In this document: piece after piece, positions 56,271 to 64,000 of the stretch | How the letters are laid out: every line of letters starts with the position of its first letter | Numbering within the stretch: the stretch's first letter is position 1 | Source: Pseudogracilibacillus auburnensis | GTDB lineage: Bacteria > Bacillota > Bacilli > Bacillales > Amphibacillaceae | Length of the DNA stretch: 64,000 nt | Reading direction: 5' to 3' | Assembly: GCF_003201975.1 (NCBI RefSeq) | Contig: NZ_QJJQ01000001.1 | Location: forward strand, 434,001 to 498,000 | Position numbers and translations under genes: made by a program | The notes under the pieces: model-generated | Told to the model about the DNA's origin: nothing | The model's database searches: none | Seen by the model: the letters and a program-made list of their open reading frames with translations, nothing else

Positions 56271-56530
56271 GAATTTAAATTAATTTAGTTCGATTCTGTT
56301 TAAATCGAGCCATTGGGAATTAATACAACTTTTAGATTATCATGTAAAAACGCTTAGACTAAAAAAACAACCGTTTTTATGAAAACCCCGATTAACTAAG
56401 GCAATGTAGGAGGGCTCTTTTTACCCCCTTGCGCACTGTTTTTCGACTTCCCAAAAAATAGGTGATTAAAATTGGAGTTGACCCGATGAGTTCAGTTCAG
56501 TCTTTTTCAGAGATAACTATATTCTTTAAT

Positions 56531-56545
56531 TGACAACGATTATCA
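56531..56545 (+). promoter_or_regulatory. Candidate Fur-like box
   Basis: TGACAACGATTATCA matches the 7-1-7 Fur consensus at 12 of 14 arm positions. It lies about 365 bases before ferritin, rather far; the rest of 56280-56880 holds no gene. Confidence 0.4.
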
Positions 56546-56910
56546 GTTAATGTAAGATTCTTTTTAAGTACAACTGACTTTCCAAATTGAGACTAAAAGT
56601 TCATGCGAGTAAGCTAGAAAAAGTAATCAACTAATAAAATAATGATCTAGCTACTATTGTTTTATAAAATAGGGTTAGCTCATCACTACTTGAACTAGAC
56701 TTAGGTGATAGTAGGTATCTATGGGGATATGAGGACGAAATAGTCGTTTTTTCATTACTTCACTCTATCTCAATCACACGTAAACTGATCCTAAGTCACA
56801 ATTTTTCATATATGATGTTCTCCTACCCAGTCTACTGGGGAGGGATTAGGAAAAAATGTTGTACTTAATACAATGTAGTCTTGCAAATAAGGAGTAAAGG
56901 AGTTGTATAC

Positions 56911-57417
56911 ATGGTAAGTGAACAATTAGCAGGGAAGCTAAATGCACAGTTAAACAATGAATTCGCGGCGGCACAAGCTTATTTGGCGATGGCAGCCTAT
57001 TGTGAGCATGAGAATTATGGCGGATTTGCCCACTTTTACTTGCAGCAGGCGGAAGAAGAACGTTTTCATGCAATGAAAATTTATACATATTTAAATGACA
57101 TTGGTGTGAAGGTCGAAATATCAACCTTAGCTCAGCCGAAGAACGATTTCGATTCCATTTTGGACACGTTTGAAACTGCGTTAGAGCAAGAGAAAAGCGT
57201 GACGAAAAACTTCTATGATTTAATGGACCTTGCTTGGGAGGAGAAAGAACACGCGACAATTTCTTTCCTCAAGTGGTTTTTAGATGAACAAGTGGAGGAA
57301 GAAGCGATGTTCGATACGCATATCGAATATTTGAAGCGTATCAGTGAAGATAAGAACGCCCTGTTTCTTTATGAAAAAGAACTTGGCCAACGTGTTTTCT
57401 CACCTGATGAAGATTAG
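56911..57417 (+). CDS. Non-heme ferritin
   Basis: 168 residues from ATG 56911; four-helix bundle with ferroxidase ligands in NNEFAAAQAYLAMAAYCEHE (Glu), QQAEEERFHAMKIYTYL (EExxH) and WLDEQVEEEAMF (Glu/Gln). Iron storage and protection against Fenton chemistry. GGAG upstream; single gene. A candidate Fur box lies far upstream. Confidence 0.92.
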   Translation: MVSEQLAGKLNAQLNNEFAAAQAYLAMAAYCEHENYGGFAHFYLQQAEEERFHAMKIYTYLNDIGVKVEISTLAQPKNDFDSILDTFETALEQEKSVTKNFYDLMDLAWEEKEHATISFLKWFLDEQVEEEAMFDTHIEYLKRISEDKNALFLYEKELGQRVFSPDED

Positions 57418-57457
57418 GTATATCAAACTCTCCCTTTTTCTGCGTTTAACATATAGA

Positions 57458-57515
57458 GTTTTAACGAGCGCTTGTAGATGAAACGTGAACACCCCACATT
57501 TCTTATCCTACAAGT
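57458..57515 (+). terminator. Possible ferritin terminator
   Basis: AGCGCTTGTAG and CTACAAGTGCT-like arms with a long loop, then TTTCTT. The rest of 57516-57795 holds no gene. Confidence 0.4.
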
Positions 57516-57795
57516 GCTTTCTTATTTCCCCCAACCGAGATTAACTGCTTAATTTTGTTCCACTTTTTCCTTGTAAGAAATTTTCAACTTTCATCCAATT
57601 AACAATGATTATTCATCACAGCTTCCAAGATTTGAAAAAAAAGAAGGTGTGTTGCGTAAAGAGGGGGCACTGCGAAAAATGGCTATGTTAGGGATGTGGT
57701 CGTTTATGGTATAGTAGATAATGAATGAGCTGGGGTAAAACAACGAGAGGAAAAAGCTTCAAAAGAATAAATGAGTCAAGTTAGAAGGTGAAAAA

Positions 57796-58494
57796 TTGAC
57801 AGACAACAGAAAGATAATTTGCGAAAAAAGAACCTACTCAAGAGAATTGAATTCCCATGACCATGATTTTGGTCAACTTCTCTTTCCATTGTATGGCTCT
57901 ATGCATATACAGACAATGGAACAAAACATCAATCTTACATCTGATTACTGTTTTTACTTACCCCCTGAACTTAATCATGCGTATCGCTCAAATGATCGGA
58001 ATGAATTTCTAATCCTAGATATACCAAAATATTATTTGCCCAGTGAAACCCAAAGCATGTATATCCAGTTAGAAAGGCAATGGTCCTCGATCCGATATTT
58101 ATTGCTGGAGGAGACGATCAACAGGAATAAGGCATCAAACGCTTTAAGAGATCTTACTAGTTATATCGCTCAAAAGCTGCCTTCAGCAACCTCTCCTTCG
58201 ATTGACTATATTCAAAAACATTATAAAGAACCTATTAAACTCGAAAAATTAGCCAAATTGGAACATTATCATCCTGTATATTTTTCATCATGGTTTAAAC
58301 AAAAAACAGGGAAAAGCCCAAAAACTTATATTTCTGAACTACGCCTTGAGGAGGCAAAACGATTATTACATTCTACGACTTGGTCGATCACAAGTATTAG
58401 TGAGGAGCTAGGCTTTAAAAATTCTTCCTCCTTTACACGCTGGTTTGTCAAATACGTTGGCAGTCCTCCGCAAAAATATAGAAACTTAAAATGA
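57796..58494 (+). CDS. AraC-family transcriptional regulator
   Basis: 232 residues from a TTG with GAAGGTGA upstream. N-terminal cupin (HDHDFGQLLFPLYGSMHIQT) with the ligand site; C-terminal double helix-turn-helix (IKLEKLAKLEHYHPVYFSSW; ITSISEELGFKNSSSFTRWF). Its neighbour EamA transporter, 322 bases downstream on the same strand, is the likely target. The gap has no gene. Confidence 0.87.
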   Translation: MTDNRKIICEKRTYSRELNSHDHDFGQLLFPLYGSMHIQTMEQNINLTSDYCFYLPPELNHAYRSNDRNEFLILDIPKYYLPSETQSMYIQLERQWSSIRYLLLEETINRNKASNALRDLTSYIAQKLPSATSPSIDYIQKHYKEPIKLEKLAKLEHYHPVYFSSWFKQKTGKSPKTYISELRLEEAKRLLHSTTWSITSISEELGFKNSSSFTRWFVKYVGSPPQKYRNLK

Positions 58495-58816
58495 GATAAA
58501 AAGAAGCTTAAATCTAGTAAAGAAAAACGATGTAAAATCTCCTAAAATAGACTTATACGTTCTTTTTAAAGGTGAAGAGAGTATAGTGATCTCAAGATCC
58601 TAATGTTGTGCTAACCTTGTCAAGATTCGCACCATTGGATTGTGAAGTTCTAACTATCTTTTTAAAAAAGTTGATTCTCTTTCAAGGAGAAATTGGAGAA
58701 CATTTTACACGGCGAAGATAGCACCTTTCACCTTAAATGTACGTAAAGTCTGGCGGGTCGTGATGCTCTTTTAGCCTGAAAGGACGCTAACGCTTTTGTT
58801 CATCGGGGGGAATAGC

Positions 58817-59701
58817 TTGAAAGGGAAATTTTCTTACTTATGGGTTTTAATTGCTGCTATGTTTTGGGGTACAACAGGTACAGCACAGGTTTTTGCACCT
58901 GAAAGTGCACATCCAATTTCTATTGGCACTATTCGCTTAGCGGTTGGAGGACTTTCTTTATTATTCATCGTTTTACTTGTTGGGAAATTTAATGTTAAAA
59001 ATTGGCCGATGAAGGAAATCGTTTTTGCTGCCTTATGTATGGCTTTTTACCAACCATTATTTTTTTCCGCTGTACACATTACAGGGGTAGCGATTGGGAC
59101 CGTGGTCGCAATTGGCAGTGCTCCGATTTTATCTGGATTTCTGGAATGGATCATACAGAAAAAGAGTCCGGCTAAAGTATGGTGGTATTCCACCTTACTT
59201 TCTATTGTTGGTTGTTTCATGCTTTTTATCAATACTGAATCGGTCACTGTTCATCCATTTGGCATTGTGCTTGCACTTGGAGCCGGTTTATCATTTGCGT
59301 GTTATACGTTAGTAAACAGGAATTTGGTCAGTAAACATGACACATTATCTGTTGTTGCTGTTGTTTTTACACTTAGTGCTATTTTTTTATCCCCTTTTTT
59401 ATTGATGTATGATTTTTCATGGGTAATGGAGATGCGCGGAATTGTGGTAAGCCTTCATTTAGGTATTGTTGCAACTGGAATAGCCTATATTTTATTTTCT
59501 AGAGGACTTGTCTACCTACCTTCATCAACCGCAGTTACCCTCTCGCTTGGAGAGCCGTTAACTGCTACTCTATTAGGCGTATTTTTAGTTGGAGAGTATT
59601 TAAGTATCACTTCTTGGATCGGGATTTTATTTCTTATTTTCGGCATTGGATTATTAATTTTGAGTTCGAGAAAGCCTAAACATAGGAAGGCTGATTTTTG
59701 A
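58817..59701 (+). CDS. EamA-family (DMT) transporter
   Basis: 294 residues, ten membrane segments with two EamA repeats (IAAMFWGTTGTAQVFAPESA; LGAGLSFACYTLVNRNLVSK). TTG start at 58817 follows GGGGGGAATAGC. Resembles the AraC-linked exporters such as YdcZ/YtvI-type DMT proteins; substrate unknown. Probably regulated by the AraC protein upstream. Confidence 0.85.
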   Translation: MKGKFSYLWVLIAAMFWGTTGTAQVFAPESAHPISIGTIRLAVGGLSLLFIVLLVGKFNVKNWPMKEIVFAALCMAFYQPLFFSAVHITGVAIGTVVAIGSAPILSGFLEWIIQKKSPAKVWWYSTLLSIVGCFMLFINTESVTVHPFGIVLALGAGLSFACYTLVNRNLVSKHDTLSVVAVVFTLSAIFLSPFLLMYDFSWVMEMRGIVVSLHLGIVATGIAYILFSRGLVYLPSSTAVTLSLGEPLTATLLGVFLVGEYLSITSWIGILFLIFGIGLLILSSRKPKHRKADF

Positions 59702-59847
59702 AAAATACTTGACGATTTAGCTCAAGTAGTACCATTTAATTTCAACACCTCCTTGCATACTCACTTTCTAGCTCCCAACGCAGAAAAGTTCACCGACTAT
59801 CGGAGGAGGTATATAATCAAGCCAGGTTCATGCAAGAGGGAATAGCA

Positions 59848-60010
59848 TTGAATTACAATGATCAAATGATAAATAGGGTAGAGCGCATTAAAGGACAGCC
59901 TCAAGGAATTTCAAGGGTGATGGAATCGGACAATTTCTGCTTCTTCTTACTTCACAGAAATACTCTATCTTCTGGGCGGTAGTCAAATTGGTGTAGGATA
60001 GGGTGACACA
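59848..60010 (+). pseudogene. CsoR/FrmR-type regulator remnant
   Basis: TTG start after AGAGGGAATAGCA: NYNDQMINRVERIKGQPQGI, then SRVMESDNFC, the first half of the DUF156 fold up to the Cys; after that the frame reads nonsense (FFLLHRNTL). Gene truncated and shifted. A vague HxlR-like reading (LTEVWTLAEKG) follows near 60140, too weak to assign. Confidence 0.55.
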
Positions 60011-60254
60011 AATGTTCATACATAGATTGCCACCCCCCCCTAAAAATCCGTGACATCCATCGGAGGCTTTAAGTCCAACACGATGTTGATCACTCAGTCG
60101 TTACGCGAGTGTGTGGTTTTAGGCTAAGTTCCCCTATATTAACAGAAGTTTGGACACTCGCTGAAAAAGGCGATATAAGCATTCATCTCCTTTATAGAAA
60201 AGTGGGGGCTTTTGTACCTGACGCTACACTTTTACGTAAAAAACATTTGCTGAA

Positions 60255-60986
60255 TCAAGATAAACTTGGTGAGTCTGGTGAAATAACTTCCCATTGAGCA
60301 TACAATGTTAATCCACTGGCTTTTGCTAGAGAAACGGATGCAGTATTGTCTAGCTGGCAACGGTATTGTGGCTCATAGCCTTTACCGTAAGCATACTGAC
60401 TAATTGCACGTACCACTTTACGAGCGTGTCCTTGTCCACGAAATGGTGGTAATGTTAAAACACCAAGATCAGCAAGTTTTGAGCTCCCCCATGGATACAT
60501 ACTAGAAGCACATACTAAGTGTCCTTCTGCAAAGGAGCCGAACACTGCCCAATGATCTAATTCAACATAAGCATCATCTAAATCTTGCTCCGATGCTGAG
60601 TCTTCAAATTTTGAAAATACTACTGTATCTTGCACAGTTAATTGACGTATATGCTCTGCAACAGTTTCTGAGCATATTTTACTCTTCTCTTGTTTAGTAT
60701 AATAAAAAATATGGTCAGCACCATGTAATAGAATACCTGCTTCATGCAGTTTATTACGGAAAATTACCTCAGATAAAGGCTGTTCCTTTGAAAGCTGTAG
60801 CTTTGCTGCGATTGCAGGTGTTATTACGGCATAAACTTTGTCGTCAGCTGTCGTTAATACCATTACTCGGCGATTATCCTCTAAATTAGGGTTGATTATA
60901 CAGTGAAAATGATCATCGCTATAAAAGGTTTCATGATTAAATGATTCACCCCAAAAGTCTGTAATTGTTTGTGAAAATAAGGTCAT
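60255..60986 (-). CDS. GNAT-family N-acetyltransferase
   Basis: 243 residues. The C-terminal domain has SSKLADLGVLTLPPFRGQGHARKVVR, the acetyl-CoA binding loop, and QCRCQLDNTASVSLAKASGL-like end; the N-terminal 120 residues form a separate FR47-like part. Ends in the remnant region at 60250. Substrate unknown. Confidence 0.82.
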   Translation of the reverse strand: MTLFSQTITDFWGESFNHETFYSDDHFHCIINPNLEDNRRVMVLTTADDKVYAVITPAIAAKLQLSKEQPLSEVIFRNKLHEAGILLHGADHIFYYTKQEKSKICSETVAEHIRQLTVQDTVVFSKFEDSASEQDLDDAYVELDHWAVFGSFAEGHLVCASSMYPWGSSKLADLGVLTLPPFRGQGHARKVVRAISQYAYGKGYEPQYRCQLDNTASVSLAKASGLTLYAQWEVISPDSPSLS

Positions 60987-61204
60987 TGTTCTTCCTCCTT
61001 TTGTATGCTATCTCATTTTAGCATACTTTAATTGTGTATTTTAGGAAGCAACTAATGTCGAAATATTATATTTTCAATCGTTAAAATACAAGTAAGAGAC
61101 GATACATATTGAAGTATGTTGTGCAAAGGATGATTGATTGGGTAGAGGAACTGGCCAACTCAAAAATATACCATTCCCTATGCAATTACACGTTATATCA
61201 AAGC

Positions 61205-61420
61205 TGCAAATTCATGAGCTTCCAGATCACTGCCTAGTAACGAGGGCGAGCATCAAAAAGTACATGCAGATGTTTATTCATGGTAGTACGGCTCACTGGG
61301 AAACATTCCAAAATTGAGGCAATCGACATTTCTTTAGTAGCAAGTAATTTTAACATTTTGCGACGAGTAGGGTCGGCCATAGCTTGAAATACATCGCGTT
61401 TTGAAAAGGATACTCCCCAT
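61205..61420 (-). pseudogene. ArsR-family regulator, truncated
   Basis: Directly after the SRPBCC gene on the same strand: FSKRDVFQAMADPTRRKMLK, then ATKEMSIASILECFPVSRTT and MNKHLHVLFDAR before a stop. This is the N-terminal two thirds of an ArsR repressor of the SdpR type; the wing is lost and no start codon is in frame. ArsR genes normally pair with this SRPBCC type. Confidence 0.6.
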
Positions 61421-61822
61421 TTATGATTCGATATATGCGGGTAGGTTCTCTTTTAAAATTTTCCCCCAACCGCCGTCCATCGTTTCACGAACTTTAGATT
61501 TTTCTACTGTCCAGCCAGAATGAATAAGGGTAAACTCTGTTTTTCCACCTTCTAATTTTTTCAATTCAAAAGTAAGATGCCATTCCTTATCCCAGTCAAA
61601 GCAGACACGATTAGGAGGATCGAGTTCAGTTATTTTACAAGGAGAGTCACCGTATGGACCTGCATGAAGAATAAAGTCTTTTCCCAAAACAGGTTCAAAT
61701 GTATTTGACATCCACCATGCTGCAATACCCTCTGAAGTTGCAATAGCATCCCATACTTTTTCTATCGGAACATTGAGTACTACTACTTTACAAATTTCCG
61801 GAAGTGTTTCCCATGTTTGCAT
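61421..61822 (-). CDS. SRPBCC/AHSA1-type protein
   Basis: 133 residues from ATG 61822, GGAGG upstream. Helix-grip fold: VVLNVPIEKVWDAIATSEGI, AAWWMSNTFEPVLGKDF, CFDWDKEWHLTFELKKLEGG, TLIHSGWTVEKS and a C-terminal helix GGWGKILKENLPAYIE. Binds hydrophobic small molecules; function unknown. The usual ArsR partner is broken. From 61860 to 62285 there is no gene. Confidence 0.82.
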   Translation of the reverse strand: MQTWETLPEICKVVVLNVPIEKVWDAIATSEGIAAWWMSNTFEPVLGKDFILHAGPYGDSPCKITELDPPNRVCFDWDKEWHLTFELKKLEGGKTEFTLIHSGWTVEKSKVRETMDGGWGKILKENLPAYIES

Positions 61823-62339
61823 AAATAATACCTCCACGTTTTAATTAACACCAAATGGTATCACTATAATTATAACACCATTTCTTGTCCTGTCGATTTG
61901 CGATTTCTTTTACGCACTACTTCAATAATAGGTTAAGGAGAATCTTTTCACCAAATATGCGTAGGTTTACAAACTGGGTATGAACATGGATTAATTTTAT
62001 TAGAAGTTTTAAGCATCTAAAGTTATTTATTCCTATACTTCCTCAACAGTCGAAGCATAATAATTACAGATAAAAATGATCTATTAGTCTTTACACTGCG
62101 TACTCCAGTGCAATTTGAAAAAGATTAAACGTATCGCTCATAGCTAATAAACCGACCTCCTCACGTATAGTGAATAAAGTATCACTAAAAATAGAAACAT
62201 AGCATTTATTTTACTTATTTTTATAAAAACTATATACTAGCACTGTCAAAAGGATTGGGTATCTTTTTATGAACCCGAATCCTTAGAATTGCCTAAAATG
62301 ATACGTAAAAGTAAAAATACGAACAAGGGGGACCTTAAC

Positions 62340-62750
62340 ATGGCAAAAGATCGTTATCAAAAAGGGATAGAAAAAATAAAGGAGCTCACATCATCAAGCG
62401 ACGAAAATCCAACTGGCTTTATGGATATTGGTGAGCGTTTTGAGGAAATTGCTCCTGATTTAAGCAAATATGTTGTTGAATTTGCTTTTGGCGATATCTA
62501 TTCACGTCCAGGATTGGATAACAAACAAAAAGTACTCACAACCATTACAGCTCTTGTTGCTCAAGGAAAGCCGCAGATCGAGATGCATATCAAGACAGGA
62601 CTTTCCGTTGGTTTAACGCCAGAGGAGATTGTGGGTTGTATTATGCACCTTATCCCATATACAGGATTTCCAAGTGTTTTAAATGCTTTAACTGCAGCCA
62701 AGAAAGTATTTGCAGAAGAGGGAGTAACAGTATCCGCATCGGATGAATAA
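62340..62750 (+). CDS. Carboxymuconolactone-decarboxylase-like protein
   Basis: 136 residues from ATG 62340 after AAGGGGGACC. The fold signature FGDIYSRPGLDNKQKVLTTI, LVAQGKPQIEMHIKTGLSVG and GLTPEEIVGCIMHLIPYTGF match the YurZ-like group; it has one Cys in place of the AhpD CxxC, so peroxidase chemistry is unlikely. Single gene; terminator follows. Confidence 0.82.
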   Translation: MAKDRYQKGIEKIKELTSSSDENPTGFMDIGERFEEIAPDLSKYVVEFAFGDIYSRPGLDNKQKVLTTITALVAQGKPQIEMHIKTGLSVGLTPEEIVGCIMHLIPYTGFPSVLNALTAAKKVFAEEGVTVSASDE

Positions 62751-62826
62751 TTTGGTCCCTTGGTTAAATATTGAATGAAAGATAAACGGTGGAAAATAAA
62801 TCACTTGGTGATACTACACCAATAAC

Positions 62827-62871
62827 AAAATGGTTCCGATCAGCAGTTTTTTAAATGATTGGAACCATTTT
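62827..62871 (+). terminator. Terminator of the decarboxylase-like gene
   Basis: AAAATGGTTCC (62827-62837) and GGAACCATTTT (62861-62871), then a T-rich tail. From 62872 to 63428 I see no convincing gene. Confidence 0.6.
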
Positions 62872-63428
62872 ATTTTAGAATTCTATCCATGGCTCTATAT
62901 AAACATTAAGTTGTTCGGATGTTTAGAGAAAAGTAATCTAGAATTTAGTTTTGGAAGAACGTATAAAGAGTTTTGTATATTGCATGATCATAAGATGTTC
63001 AATGTAGATCTTACCATTTGTTATCCTAATAGCCGTTGATTTGTCTAGTGAACACACTCACTTCTATCAGTATCATTCCTTCCGTTTCCTAGATAGTTTT
63101 CATCATTCACAGTTTGCACCTACCGATAAAATCTTTGAAATAATTGATGATGTAATTAGAGTAGCAATCGATTGAGGATCTTATTAAAAAGGTTGAATGT
63201 TCATTAAATAACAGAACATAGATGATGTGTGCAAATAAGTGAGTGATGTATGTGAAGAGTAGCGGATGGTTATTACTGGCTGTGGTTACAAGGTGACAGA
63301 AGCCAGGATAGATTAAAAGCATTTACCTTGGAAAGGTGCTGGTTAGCTTGATTAAATTAAGTTGTAATGATAAAAAAAGACCAATTCGTTTTATAGAATT
63401 ATGAAGTTATGAAGGTTGGAATTTAAAA

Positions 63429-63821
63429 GTGTACGGAATTTCAGTATCTAATGATTATACAAGAGAAGAATTAGTTTCAAGATCTAAGGAGCTTGCAATT
63501 CATTTATTACCATTACCAGCAATTAATAATGAACGTTATGGTGTAGGTTTTATTGGTGTACATGAAGGAGAGGGGGCAAGTTTTATTTTTGTTGACTAGT
63601 AGACAAATGAAAATGAGCTAAAACATCATGGATATGTAGCCACACATGAAAATCCTAAAGAATTTACATATGTAACTCCTACGGGACTTATTGCTTGGTG
63701 TTGGGACTTGAAAGTGCTTAGTTTTGAACTAGATTCATGGGTTAGTAAGATATTAAACAATTCGTCCGGGCATCCCAATTTAAACGAATATTTAAATTGC
63801 CGTTTAAATGATGATAGTTAA
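63429..63821 (+). pseudogene. Hypothetical gene with two adjacent stop codons
   Basis: From GTG 63429: YGISVSNDYTREELVSRSKE, then LPLPAINNERYGVGFIGVHE, then two TAG codons (63597-63602), and in the same frame ENELKHHGYVATHENPKEFT and YVTPTGLIAWCWDLKVLSFE to 63821. The whole would be about 130 residues. I do not recognise the family. The two stops in tandem make it a pseudogene unless a start occurs after them. Confidence 0.5.
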
Positions 63822-64000
63822 CTTTTAGCCGTGATTATTCAATTATTGGGTGCTTTATTCGAATAACGATATTCGTTTATCGGGCTATTTTGGTGGAATT
63901 ACTTATACAATTAATTTTATTATGAGATGCAATTAAAGGTAAAATCTCTTCACAGTAAATTTGCATTAATGTTAATATAGGAATATACTATAATGAACGT

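Noticed and set aside
62830-63039. 69-codon frame after the decarboxylase-like gene
   Set aside because: Begins inside a terminator hairpin and lacks a ribosome-binding site.
1-64000. CRISPR array, rRNA or tRNA genes
   Set aside because: No regular repeat-spacer pattern and no conserved RNA gene sequence were noticed on either strand.

Overview
The window looks like an accessory stretch of a low-GC Gram-positive chromosome, most probably a Bacillaceae/Planococcaceae bacterium of the Lysinibacillus/Solibacillus/Bacillus type. The evidence is AT-rich DNA, strong AGGAGG ribosome-binding sites with frequent TTG/GTG starts, and typical Bacillus families (CsoR/CopZ/CopA, Amj, TipAS-type MerR regulators, Tn916-type genes). 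I saw no rRNA, tRNA or CRISPR array.

Layout. 1-2.3 kb: membrane protein, D,D-carboxypeptidase and an AbrB-like regulator. 2.4-8.3 kb: copper island with a CueP-like lipoprotein, two CopZ-type chaperones, a glutaredoxin, CopA and CsoR; two near-identical promoters each carry a candidate CsoR operator in the -35/-10 spacer. A secreted-protein gene in this island has been broken by inversion of its middle. 8.4-10.9 kb: right-end module of a Tn916-like integrative element (sigma-like orf7, orf8, DUF3173, tyrosine integrase) with a candidate structured RNA between orf8 and DUF3173. 11.0-12.9 kb: an IS1182-family insertion sequence with a strong terminator hairpin just inside each end.

12.9-31 kb: many small regulator/effector cassettes (MerR + Hsp33-like, VOC + YafY-type, GNAT + TetR, MerR + ABC exporter, oxidoreductase + TetR) mixed with decayed genes (MFS, MerR, PIN-like, GrpB, UPF0489) and scraps of conjugation genes (TcpC-like, VirB4-like, Cys-rich KTR). 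A DUF6323/DUF6179 gene pair of unknown role lies at 26.6-28.5 kb. 31-46 kb: methyltransferase, old-yellow-enzyme reductase, Lrp regulator, a five-gene two-component/ABC operon that resembles antimicrobial-peptide resistance systems, VOC + tandem HxlR, MFS + LysR, and MATE + MerR.

46-64 kb: Amj lipid II flippase, a TauE/SafE exporter, a frameshifted ABC exporter with its MerR regulator, two EamA exporters, XRE-cupin, CPBP protease, ferritin, AraC, GNAT, SRPBCC and carboxymuconolactone-decarboxylase-like genes, with more relics between them.

The general picture is one of repeated import of self-regulated detoxification or efflux cassettes, each with its own operator, followed by decay of several of them. 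In the copper island CsoR probably represses both promoters; copper would release it, so the chaperones deliver Cu(I) to CopA for export while the CueP-like lipoprotein binds metal outside the membrane.
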